From positions 155,344-219,343 of the forward strand of contig QNGE01000829.1 of assembly GCA_008508345.1 (NCBI GenBank): 64,000 nucleotides of DNA, in the 5' to 3' direction. This DNA comes from Paragonimus westermani (taxonomy: Eukaryota; Platyhelminthes; Trematoda; Plagiorchiida; Troglotrematidae). Positions 23,975-35,687 of this stretch are shown here, one piece after another (position 1 is the stretch's first letter; each line of letters opens with the position of its first letter). The notes beneath the pieces are model-generated. The model did no database searches and was not told the origin of the DNA. It was given only the letters and a program-made list of their open reading frames with translations. The translations under genes were made by a program, and so were the position numbers.

Positions 23975-26900
23975 GTACTCTTTCAAGTTTGGAACTCGAT
24001 GAGTTCTATACCTCCAAGAAGCAAACTCACGATTTAAGCTCCGTTATTCACTTGAGACAGATAACTGTCGATCCAAGCGCTTCTCTCTGTGATTGCACCG
24101 AAGCTGAGCCTTGTCGTCAAGCTGGAGTGAGAAACGGACTGGGTTCCACAGCAGAGCAGTGTTTACTAGATCGGATTCTACTGCGCAGTCGCAGTTAAGA
24201 TTCTTCAGTGCAAACCAGTAAAGCGTTGGATATTCATTATATCTGCGTACACTCCAACGGATAGCTGTTCGAATAATACCAAAGGTGCATTCCACGACGA
24301 TGAAATCGATCGTGTAACGCAGATCGAACATCTTGATAACCATACTAACCGGAGATCTTGATGCTTACCTTGTTCGTCTTTCTACAAACGAAGAGGCGGC
24401 TGGCGGTATGTCTGGTGTCCCAGCAAGACGCGCTGACAGTATCGAAAGGACACAGCGGCTATGCGCATCTCATGGTCTCTGTGTTTCGAACACCTAATTT
24501 CAGCACAGGAAGAAGCATTTGGGCAGGTAGAGACCAACTTGTTCTTGTCATTCATGGACGCAACTTAATCTTGTAGCAGTCAGTTGCGAGGATGTCACTT
24601 TGTTAATAACTGTCGCGCATTTTGAGGCAACTATATGGCCTTAAATCATGCTGTTGTGTACCTGTTTTTTGTTATTTGCTCAGAAGTCATACCCCCGTAA
24701 GTGCAAGATACCTAACTGGAACTGAAGCAAGGAGAGCGTTGGTTGATAAACTTGCTTTCTAACCATATTTTTCCCTCCAAAGCCACCTCCTTCCTTGGGA
24801 ACGCGGTTCTACTCATGTAGAATGGGTAGAAATTCCCAGAACATTCCCAACATAATCTTTGCGGTTTTTTACCTGGGTGACCTTTATTCCGCTCTTCTCA
24901 TTGGTGGCTCGATGACCTTAACCACTACTTTCAGTAACTATCCGTTGATCTTTTGAGTGCGTAATGCTTGTGGTTCAGCGTGCATCATATAAAACCCTGT
25001 ACTTCTCTGATTGCTACACACGTTTTGGAGCAATTTAAGAAATTTAAGGGGACAGTCACTTTAATCTCTGGACCAAGAGTTTTCGTTTTCTTCAACACAC
25101 AGGGGAGAGTTCTATTTCTGTCCAAAGCATTACCATTCCTCGGACGATCCAGCTTATCTTTTTGGAAGTTAACAACAGAACTATTCAGTTGCATCCGGAC
25201 GACGGAACCTAATGAACATTCGGAACAGATGGCAGCAGTTACGAAAGCATGCTGTTAGGCGCTAGGTTCCGATGGAGGTGTATAGATGTGACAGAACTGG
25301 ATTTTTGTCACGCTGATAAAAGTCACGAACTTGTGTCACTGGATTCCGCCTGGTTCTGAATGCGACGACCGTCGATATCTCAAACGCAAGCTGTCTGAAA
25401 GCATTCACAAAGACCATGATCGCCACCTGGCCGAACAGTTGAAAGAGACGGAACGAGTATTTTTATGAGAATGGCTGAATGCTATTTTTCCCTGTTGTGT
25501 TTGCTGCCGAGTCAGCATAAGCCAAACCAGGTGTGAAAAAGACGGCTCACTTATTACCGACCAGTCACGCTGACTTGACAATTAGTGTGGACATTTTCAA
25601 GGAACAATTCATCTAATCCCAGAGGATAACATAGACAATAAGAACTGAATGGCCAACTGTTGCACCCCAGACGGCCCTCCATCGTAAGCAGAAGTGGTCC
25701 TGCGGCTTAGGTTATCAAATCATGGCAACACTCCTGCACCACATCTCCCCTCCCCTGTGCTTTTCAAGGATGGTAGAGAGGAGTTGATGTCCGAACTGAT
25801 AAAACTCCTTCAGACAGTTTAAGAAACTGAAGAGGGTATCTCGCTACTGGTGCTTATTGACAGTAATTTCCTTTTTCAAACAGGAACTCGAAGTGTAAGT
25901 GATAACCACCTAGACATCCCTCTAGTTTTTATTGCGCCCATGTTGCTCAGTGGTTTTTATTTTGTATCGGCTCAATAAGTGCAGAACCAGTGAAGTGTGT
26001 GAGGACTATGCAGGATCCCTATCTGGTCGATGGTACATAAATGTTACTTTTACTCTACGACGGATGCTGGAGCACCGGTAGGATTGCAGATAGCCGACGA
26101 CCATCTTCTTTATAAACTTGAAGACATCCATCGGTTACTTTGCTACGAACACTCTCTGGAACTGTTTATCTCCGCATTTGAGTTCCACAAAAATATGCGT
26201 ATTTGTTGAGTTTCACCGTACGTGGTGTTATGTTTCTACCTGACGCTAATTTAACCAATATGGAATGTGCGGATCACGATGGTCTACACACCCCCTCTGC
26301 TGAAGACATAAAGATCACCCTGAATAAGAAAAGTGTCTGGGCTGGTTGGTGTGGAATCCGCTATGCCCCTTCAAATTGCAAAGTAGTGTTTCAAGATTAG
26401 AGCTTTTTCATTTTACCTTCCTTATTGCTGTCAAACCACTTTATACTGTTGACATTCCCACTTGCTTGGGAAGCACTCTCTTCCGCCTCTAGTGGTTCTG
26501 ATAAGACATCATTAGGGATATCAAAAGAACGGACTACTCTTGACATCTGTGGCGTCGAGAAAACGTCCGGTTTTCGCTTAAAGGAAGGGCAGATAATGTT
26601 TATGAGCGTTCTGTTGTGCTCCATGGTTTGGAAACTTGGTTTGTCCGCGACATATATATCAACAGACATGCTGTGTTTGGCCATTGTTGTCCCTATCAGT
26701 TAGCCCACATTAGGCGAGCTAATTGCAAGAGCATTGCGGCTGCTAACTGGCGCATATTCCAGAACGCCCGAGATGCGACATCAGTTGGTCTGTTAATCAA
26801 GTTGTACAGCCTGTCATGGGTTGCGTCACGTATCCCGCATGTCGGCTGAGCGTCTACCTTACTGGATATTACATGCTACGACCACTAGCAACGTGATAAG

Positions 26901-27085
26901 AACGCGTGATGTCCCAACAACAAGGTAACGACAAAGTATGTGAACCCTGCCTCTTTAAGTAAAGTGGGTTGGTCTCGCTGGGATCCTAACGGAAACACAA
27001 ATCACCGGTTCGAAACGTCTTCCGAGACGGCATTGTGTCACAGTCAGTGGCGTACCTGTAATTATACCATTTCTAGCCTTTTATT
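23975..27085 (+). pseudogene. Near full-length RTE-type LINE relic
   Basis: The plus strand shows decayed RTE domains in order. Endonuclease: FYTSKKQTHDLSSVIH (about 24005), then NILITILTGDLDAYL (about 24328-24372), VPARRADSIERTQ and SHGLCVSNT (about 24473), FQHRKKHLG. Connecting region: DDRRYLKRKLSESIHKDHDR (about 25359-25420), SLITDQS. RT: FKDGREELMSELIKLLQTV (about 25765-25820), FTLRRMLEHR, LTNMECADHDGL (about 26247-26285, where the family has LEYADDIAL), and RYAPSNCKVVFQD. C-terminus: LHGLETWFVRD (about 26617), SWVASRIPHVG (about 26815), and SQWRTCNYT near 27040. ADDI has become ADHD, removing a catalytic aspartate, and stops are frequent. The element lies antisense within an intron of the coiled-coil gene. 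Confidence 0.75.
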
Positions 27086-30000
27086 CAGGCCTATTTTATC
27101 AGTGTTTAACCATTTTAGTAAAATTTCCTTCTTCTGGGGCATTCTACTTAACCGCTAGAATGTGCTGCAGCCCAGAAAACAGTAATTTCTGGTCAGACTT
27201 GAGACGGTTATGAACGAACGAATGGAATGTGCTAAGTGGTGGATTTATTGTCAATTATTTGAGTAGATATTATGCGTGGAACACTGTCCACAAGAAGCTG
27301 AAAACTCACCTTGGTTGTTTTGAGGGTAAAGCTTTTTAGACCCCTCCAGGTTTACTGAAACACTGAAAGTCTGTTATCTACGTGGTAATATCGCGTGGTG
27401 TATTGGGAGGTATTTCTTACTCAGCAGTGCTCAAGTTTATTTCAGTAATGTGAGCAATACAGGGACGAATTTTCAACTATAACTCAAATGACAGTTATAA
27501 AAGAGGTGGGATTGTGTTGAGTCTGGAAATTCAATTGTCTCACTCCTGACTCCTCTTGGAGGACCAACAAACCGAATATAAGTGAATAGAATAAATAGTC
27601 ACACTCCAGTTACTGAAACTGACGAGTAAATATCATGGATACAAAATTCAGCTGAGAAAATTGTAAACTTAATTTGTGTTTGCGTCTTGAAACTAACTAC
27701 ACCAGGTTGTTTACCTGTGAAAGCTTTTGTAGGATTTGATGCTTTTTCAATAAATTTGTATATTCGGCTTTTATCACGATTTCATTGTTCAACTTCACAT
27801 CCAAAATGGCTGAAAGAAATACGCGGAAATGTAACTAATCACGGCGGTGTTGTGAGAGATTAGGAATGTGTGTGTGTGTGTCGTAGGAACTCGTACAGTA
27901 TTGCTTGCACTGCAAGAATGTCGGAGACAGGTCAAACGGTTCACAAAGGAATGGGCTAGTAACGAAGGTAATGAGAACGTTTGCACTAATTTGTTGGCTA
28001 CTTGTAAGTAGCTAGACGATAACATAGAAAAAGAGGTTGAAAAGTCGCACTGCCATGATTTACTTGGAGCAGACCTCGGTGCTGATAATAGCTATGGTGT
28101 GATAGATCAGAACTGTGCGAAGGCAGACGTGTTGCTGATGAACATACCTCTGACTATATCTGGAATTGATTGCTTCGTACAACCACAGCAGCCGTGTCAT
28201 TTTGAAGAAGCTACGTTGCTTAATTATGCGCTACACTGTAAAATTGACATTGAAAACCTTAGGTCATACTGCTTTTAGTAGACACCACTCGTAATCTTCA
28301 GTATCGTATTCGATGGCTCCTCAATCCATCTGAAGCACTTGTAGCCCAATCCATAATTATCCAGGGCATTTCAGACATATTGGAATTAATGTTTATGTAA
28401 GGGACCTCGTCTGACTAACATCATCAATGTGAATGGTTACGGCAGATTTCGAGCGCTGTTACCTCTTAGAGGACATTGGTTTAAAACAATTTGTCCACTA
28501 GTCGAAATACTAATCCCGTTACATCATTACCATATTCGTGATATGGTACTAGTGGTGGTATATCATGCGTCTTTTCGTATTAGACTGAATGATTTTTAAC
28601 TCAGAAAGGCTTCATTCAACGGATACACTCAGGCTAGATTCTTGTTAACAATATCCCTGGCGTAAAGTCGCTCCATTTTACTGCACATCTATTAAGTCTC
28701 AAGTCGGAAGCACTCCAGTGACGTCACTGAACAAGTACACTCAGACCGAAATATTGTCAAAATGTAAATATTGGCATATAGACAACAAAATTTTGCCTCC
28801 AGTCCAGTAGAAATCGGAAATTAATTAAGTGATTGACAAAAATTCCCATCTGTTCGTTTTGATACCCAGAACTAAACACTGAGAACCAGTTCTACTGAAT
28901 CCCAACGCCATTAAAAGCCGTTTGCAGCTTTCGCAATGGCGTATGTCCAAAGTAGTGAGGTCCGAGTAGAGCACGGAAGATGCTAGGATTGACTCAGCTA
29001 ACTATGCTGGTTAGGTCACCGAGGAAGTGTGTTAAACGCTAAGTTATAGCAGCAAATACATATAACATTGTACTTATAGGAGACCCATACGAAGACAATA
29101 AGGGGGGACAGTGCTGCCGAAAAAATTCGTATCACAGTTGGAATTGTCCGCACTAACCGTCTTCTAATATGTCGGCGCGTAACACTCGATGTTTCCGATC
29201 TTCTTGGAAGGAACCAGTAAGACCTCCCTTTTAACTCCAATGAGTGACTTATGATAGCAGTTTGTGTTACCTAATAGCTCATATGGCACGAAGAGTGTCC
29301 AAAACCGGTCAACGTGAAAAGAAATAATACACTACTTCTGAATAGTCACACCATAGGCAGGAACACATGATACAGATCACTGTTCAGTGAAGTGGTCAGT
29401 ACGCTGTAGTCTAATGGAGTTAAATTGTAGGTTTTATTAGCGGGGGCAGTTCAAAAGTGCACTGATCGGCATATGATTCCATGAGAACACTATATACAGC
29501 TTTAAATCCCCATCACTCTTCAATCATAACCGGTTATTCATCTACCTGTCTTTACCTCTCCTGTGATCGCGGTCGTTTCCACCGCGTCCAGTCACTTTCC
29601 TCTTTTCAACGTGACTGACAGTAAAATTCCAACTGATTACCGGTGGCAACAGTACTTGGAAATCAACTCGAATTGCGGAGAGATTTGTTCAGCTCCACGG
29701 ATAATTTAACTCGCAAACTACAAGTCATTCTGTATATGATATAGTGATATCTGAAACTGGTGGAGCTCATGGATGATTACCGAAGTCGTTATGACACCGG
29801 GACAGCTCGAAGGACTTGCATAAATTCATTTTTCATGCTGGAATTCGATCCTCAGTCATTTATCATGCACTTTTTACGGAGAAGTTTCCTTTTCGGAACA
29901 GAGCGCTTTTTCCCTGTGTACACTTAATAGCTCCAAATGTCTTGTGAAATGAAAGCTGCAAACCTACGCCAACTTAATTAACCAAACTGTAAGTTATAAC

Positions 30001-30161
30001 AACTGAACTTTTGCTTATTGGCCTCCTGTAAGATGATTATGAATCCCACCTCTTTGAAGAGTAACTATACATGAAGAGCATGCTTTGGGACAAAAATCCG
30101 TTTGCCTTAACGCATTCTGGTAAAAGCAGTAACATTGCATGATGTTTTTACGGTCACTTAC
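27086..30161. other. Intron sequence, no confirmed exon
   Basis: A strong minus-strand donor (CAACCAAG|GTGAGT at about 27307) follows a short open segment. It could be a missing exon of the coiled-coil gene, but the peptide is too short to judge. A short (GT)n run occurs near 27867-27881. Nothing else recognised. Confidence 0.3.
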
Positions 30162-30267
30162 CGTTCATTTCTCGTTTCTCTTCCGTCAACGACTTCAACT
30201 GTGCAGTCAGTCGATCGACGGTTTGAAGAAGCTGGTTTTTTTCTTCAGTCACCAACGTTAGTTGAGA
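30162..30267 (-). CDS. Coiled-coil gene, exon 5
   Basis: A 35-codon exon reading SQLTLVTEEKNQLLQTVDRL and continuing TAQLKSLTEEKREMN, a clean heptad-repeat coiled coil. The donor is AACG|GTAAGT (phase 1). The acceptor is CTGTTCACAG (phase 0), matching the phase-0 end of exon 4. A second in-frame acceptor (TTGGCAG at about 30292) would add 8 residues, so the exact 5' edge is uncertain. The following exon is not identified: it must begin with two bases completing a codon. Confidence 0.68.
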
Positions 30268-30788
30268 CTGTGAACAGGTTAACGCATTTTTCTGCCAATA
30301 AGTGTATAACAGAGTATTAACGTGACAAAGCTTGACAAGCGGAAAATTCCAGGTAATGTAATAGCATGAACAGCCGTGTTTCAGTGACGTGTGCTCACAG
30401 CAGTCAGTCATATTTCAGTGTATTGGTGGTCAATTCATCGAGCTCGTTAGCTCAAGTTTAGACTTTAAAAAACAACAACATGGAATATAGATGGGAAAAC
30501 AGAGATACACATAGGTGCATACACACATAATCAACCTCAAGCCTAATCAGATAATGTTGGCTACAAAATTCAAGTATGAAACGCAACTCTTTGGGACTGT
30601 CAGGTGGGTAATTTGCTCAAACAGCGTATGCCTTCAGTAGACAGTAAGTAAGCAATGAAGCTAATAACCAAAAGATAGTCCAAAATAGTACGAAAAATTC
30701 CAAGCACCAAAATAAAACCGATTTTGTGAGCTGGTACTGAGATCAATAAGGAAAACCCTCGCAACACGTGAACTTAAAATGCACTCAC

Positions 30789-30934
30789 TAGAGACTCCAG
30801 ATCATTGGTCATAGTTTCCAGTTTATCTTCAAAATTGGACTCTTTTTTCAACCATTCACCATGTGCCGTGTTGTGCATAGAATTCGTTTTGTTCACTTCC
30901 GTTTCAAACATCTTTTTCAATCTAACCAGTTCAG
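30789..30934 (-). CDS. Coiled-coil gene, exon 4
   Basis: A 146-nt exon with acceptor TGTTTGCAG and donor CTA|GTGAGT. It starts with two bases that complete the codon begun by exon 3 (G+CT, Ala) and ends in phase 0. The 48-residue peptide ELVRLKKMFETEVNK...LETMTNDLESL is highly charged and helical. The phase match on both sides is the main argument that exons 3, 4 and 5 are spliced directly, across introns of about 11.7 kb and 0.5 kb. No stop-free extension exists beyond the splice sites in this frame that would suggest a different gene. Confidence 0.7.
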
Positions 30935-33900
30935 CTGCAAACAGACAACCGGTTAAAATTACTGACGTTTGAAGAATGTAAATTCAAATCGGAAGGCCAC
31001 AGAGAGGAGACAAGACGAAGTTTATTAAACTCCTTCGTTATTTTGATGTTTTCAACAATCCTTAAACAAACGCTTTAACAATTTCTTCGACCAGTTAACA
31101 TTAGGATCAAAACATGTGTTCAAAAGACCTTAAACATCACATGATTTTGAGAACTGTTGTAATGCAAAGAAAACGTCGTTCGTAACCATTTTTGCCCTAC
31201 GTGGTTGACATTCGTGGTAAATAACGATCGCTTCGTAGAACTTTAGTAACTGAGATTTTGATTACTTGTCAAAATTCTTAGCAATAGTTCAGAAGAATAT
31301 TATGATATATAACTATAGATGTAACCAGTACTGAAATAGGTGTGTTGAATAAAGCAGCTACATAATAGTGGTTTTGTGCGCTTTCAATTCAGCCTGTGAG
31401 AAGTGTGGGTCTAAAAGCATACCTAAACTATTATACAACTACTTAGCAAAAAACATCCCTCATTTTTAAAACGTTCAGCTCCCCCTCACCAAAAGAAATA
31501 TTTAAAAAAATCGAAGGATGCGGAGTGAGCGTGAACAATTCACTTTATACATTTTTTCTGTAGCGAAAACATGTGAACCAACAGAATCTTGGCTTTATGG
31601 GTTTCACCTGCCTCGTAGGCAAACTGGTCAACTGTGATATCATCCTGGCCAGCGAACTCGATCGACTGGCACATCTATTAACTTTTCCAGCCACCGCACA
31701 CATCAGTCACAAAAATCTCAGCAGGGAATTTGAAAACGACTTACCGTTCTTAATTTACGGGTGTTCGATTTGATTTCTTATTGTCAAGTCATCGATTGTA
31801 CATTTTGTACAGCTTTGCCAGATCCAAGCAAGTGCCTAATAGCGACGCCGTTAGTTATTCAGGTTGAGATGTGCACTGACAATTGACTGTTTCTGATTCT
31901 CAATGTACGGTCTATCTGTTGCAATCTGCAGGCACGTGCGAACTCTTACAAGGTGTCTGGTTTTTCGCAAAGTCTAAACACACCACATATGAGACGCACC
32001 AAATGAGGTCAGCTGGTTTGTACCTGCGGTTTGTTGCCGCGTTTGGTCTATGTTTTATCAGCAGTGATACATCGCCACCGGTATGTGGCGTATTGGATTT
32101 TGTAGTGCAGTTGACACGATTGGTCGGGTTGGTTTGGCAAGTCAGGTCTACGGACAAAAGTACAGGCTGGTCACTTTCAAGGAGAATTTGGCAAATAGGA
32201 ACGATTATTTTCGGAATGTACACTGAAACGAATATTGAAAATTCGAGGACATAATCAATGTGCAGGGTCTCGTATATTTAGCTGGTGCGGAACTTTGAAT
32301 TATAACATTTGGCCACTCCATCTACTTCACTGGTGGGTGGACTTATCAAAAGAGTTATTTTCATAAACTGTTAGTCATAAACTAACAAAAAAATTAATGC
32401 TGGGGTGCAACTTGTTGGAGTGTGTGTGCACTGGTTCAACCTGTTTACCAGATTTACCAGATACACTTGACTCCTCCACGTATCTCTTGTACAGGTAAGT
32501 TGAACTAATGTTATTTGCTCTCGTTTTTCAAAGCAGACCATACAAATGTAAACCAGTGACGGATTAACAAGACTATTTATGGCTACATCGGCTACATGGT
32601 GTTTATCACTACGTGGAAGCAATTGAAGCGATAAGACAAAATGTTAGTCGAATAACAGTAAGGTATTTTTCAAAACTGCATTTCTACAAGAACCGCCATC
32701 TCACAACATTGTTTCTTGGTTCCTATGTTTGAATTACTCAGTGTGACCTAGTAATTCACAAACACGCATCATTTCTGGACATTATGCAAAGTTAAGCGTA
32801 GTTCTGAAGAATGGGATTAAATCGACATTACTACTGGATGTTTAGTGTGTCGATGTACTAACCGATTCAGATTGGCAACTCCCGTTTTAGCTGAACGCAA
32901 TAACCATGACAAGACTTAATTTGTGGACAATCTACTGACTCCAGTTGGTCTCCTGTGAGTGAAATTAAATTCTTTTTTGTGACTACTGTGTCCGACTTGC
33001 AGTGAAACTCCTCACCTTACCTGCAAATTCAGCCAGGCTGTCCGCAGGAAATGTACCCTATTCGAAGGAAATACAGGACGTGAATTCGTGCACCAACATT
33101 AGCTGTATAAACTTTGTTTAGAAAACCTTTATCTGCCAGTTGATGAATGAATCAAAAATGAACTGTCTGTTTGGCACATAAATGTCTGCGGAACTCAAAT
33201 TCAGTCGTCACCAATACGAATGACTGACCGTTCGGATGTTGAAGCCGTGATGGATTGAACCATCAATAGTATGGGCAGCAACGAGAGAGAATATATTTCT
33301 TAAGGATCCGAGCCATAGTGACCACCTGTCAGCACGCGTGTTTGCACACAGGTATACCCTTCCGTCTGTTGCTATAGGTGTCGAAGCAAAATGAACACCC
33401 TGTCACTCGTGGGTATAAGATTCTAAACACAGCGCACTGTGTGCTTTTCTGAACATCTAATTCAGCCGCTTAACTTGTTGATTGTGTTTATGTTATTGTC
33501 AGAATGGCTTGGAACGAACAAGTTTGTTGTTTTGGAACACAAGTAGATTTTCCAGGAGAATGCACGGGCTTAGCATCTGTCCCCGCTGAGATCGCACACA
33601 AATATTAAAAACAAATAGCTCTTGGAAAACAGGTCTTATGATAAAACATTCAAAACAACTCGCCCGCATTTTTTTCTCGGTGGATCATTGGGAATTTTTA
33701 CGAGATTAGTATGTTTTATTACTCGCACTCTTAACTAATTTAGGTCACATTAAATAATTACCGCATTCAAAGCTCGTTACCCTTACCAATTTAGCCTAGA
33801 AGTTGTTAGAAAGTCGTCGCCTTTTTGTTTGTACCAACCACCTTCTAGATACGGTGAAAGTCACTTGACGTGACTCTTTCTTAATTGCAAGGTGTCAATG

Positions 33901-35516
33901 CAGCGGGACATTTTCTGCACAAAAATTGTCGTTTGACGTGACCAAAATTTGGTTAAAATAGTCGCACTTGGATCGACGTTGTCAACCGTATACGTGTAAT
34001 CAAATTTGACTCAAAAAATGTTGTGTGCTTGCCTTTTGTTTATACATGAGATGAGATGTGTAAACTGTTGCAGGGAATGATTTAGCTGACTCAGATGCAA
34101 TGAGTTTGCGGCCACCAGGTCGTTCACTATGTTCAGTATGAGCCACTTGTGTACCATGTTACCTTTCACCGACTAACTCGCGAAATTAACCGTATTGTAC
34201 GAATCAGCGAATCTTCATAGTGAAGACAAATCCCACTCTCGAGTCGGCTAAATCCACTTCGTAAGACCGGGATTTTGTTAGCCAACACTTGGTCGTTTAT
34301 TCATCCGACAAAAAATATGTCACTAAGCAATCGAACGAGTTTTTGCAAGTTCTACCCCGAAATGGCCTACAATGTGTAGGACTACAATATCATAATTCTC
34401 GTTCGTGCCTTCGAGTTGTATCCGAAGGTACAAGGCATTTAGCTGAGGCAGGTTTTAAAAGTAGTCTACGAAGTGATTAAATAATAAATCTGTACACGTG
34501 CGTGAAGTGTAAACAATATTAAAAAAAGTATTGGGGCTTTCTCACAATAAAGGTGACTCAACAATTTTACGGATTTAGACACTCCACTGACAGCTTCAAA
34601 CTTTCGACTAAAGTAACGTTTCCAACTAGCATTTCGAATAGTCACGAACTGCTCAAAAGTGTGGATAGCATTAATTTCACTCCGCTGGACAGCTGGACTT
34701 TCACAACCCGTGTGAATGACACTTGGCCACCTTGCAGTTTATTTGATGTTTGTCAGCCACAGTGAACTTGGTGCGGTGGACGCTTCGATGACTTGCGGAC
34801 CACTTGGTCCGGTCAGTGTAGGCTGCACAATTTCATCACACCGACTGCTTGTCACAAATTTGCATTATTTTTGGGGGTAGACGCACATACTTTCGTGGTT
34901 GACCAACTTGATAAAAGTTAAATTTCATCGGTCATTGAATACCGAGAGTCTGTACACATTCAATCCTTGAATAAGTCAGGTTGTTATTCACTGAAGAAAC
35001 CTGAGCCCACATATCTTGTACGTCCCTTTTTTAACAGCTTACTGGACACTTGCGATGTTACAAGTAAGAATAAACTAATGCATCTTATGTTTTTATTATC
35101 CTTCTGAAAATCTTCTCAGTAGTATTACAAGCTGGTGAGATGAAAATACCTAGGTAGGTGAAGTCATCAGCATTCTCCAGCGGATTGTCTGCATTAGCGT
35201 CTGCCTAGTATAGTGGCATGTTGCAATCAGAACGTAAAAAGTATATGCTTTACAAACCGGTCGCATCTCTTAAACATAAATGTTGCTGGAAACCAATGTA
35301 TGATCAGGAAAGTCAACCACAAATAATTTCGGTGTACTTCTCAACCTATTGTTGTAGTCTTATCTTTCTCATGAGCTTTGGCTGTCTTTAGAAAGACTGA
35401 AATCTTACGAGGACAATAAGTGACAATAAGTAGTTTACGCTAGCGGGGAGGTGTTAATAAAAAGTATCAGTTCATTCCATTTAACATGACAAACCGGTTA
35501 ACATATTCTAATTTAC
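30935..35516. other. Large intron 3, left part
   Basis: The longest ORF is 31883-32254 (plus, 123 codons), overlapped by a 103-codon minus ORF. Neither resembles a known protein. No transposon domain was recognised. The rest is AT-rich non-coding sequence. Confidence 0.35.
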
Positions 35517-35687
35517 TTAGTCTAACGTTGCCACTTCAACCGAATTTCGTATTTCGTGGACAGCTTGTGCGACATTGAAGAGAGCCTCATCGTCGTAAAA
35601 AAAATGCGGTTTTGCGGAGCTTTTCCAGTTCACTATATGTGATCTTGGGTTTTGGAGTGCCCAACCTAACATAATTTTTGATAGACG
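35517..35687 (-). CDS. Candidate terminal exon, unknown protein
   Basis: A strong acceptor on the minus strand (polypyrimidine TTTTTCTTGTTTACAG) opens a 56-codon frame ending at TAA. The peptide starts RLSKIMLGWALQNP and ends AQAVHEIRNSVEVATLD. An eight-T run within it (35599-35606) marks where a second frame would also become open after a one-base slip. It lies in intron 3 of the coiled-coil gene on the same strand, so it could be an alternative 3' exon, part of a nested gene, or chance. No poly(A) hexamer was seen close downstream. Confidence 0.25.
   Translation of the reverse strand, partial: RLSKIMLGWALQNPRSHIVNWKSSAKPHFFYDDEALFNVAQAVHEIRNSVEVATLD

Noticed and set aside
24044..24343. 99-codon minus ORF
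   Set aside because: The plus strand carries RTE endonuclease motifs, so the minus ORF is read as antisense chance.
24361..24460. Minus-strand donor AACAAG|GTAAGC as a missing coiled-coil exon
   Set aside because: The same DNA is RTE endonuclease sequence on the plus strand, so the donor match is probably fortuitous.
26397..26684. 95-codon minus-strand ORF beginning MAKHSMSV with an upstream in-frame stop
   Set aside because: The plus strand here is the post-RT region of an RTE relic (LHGLETWFVRD and neighbours match the family). The minus ORF is antisense to it.
31883..32254. 123-codon plus ORF overlapped by a 103-codon minus ORF
   Set aside because: No domain, no splice or poly(A) context. 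Both strands being open at once suggests low stop density rather than coding.
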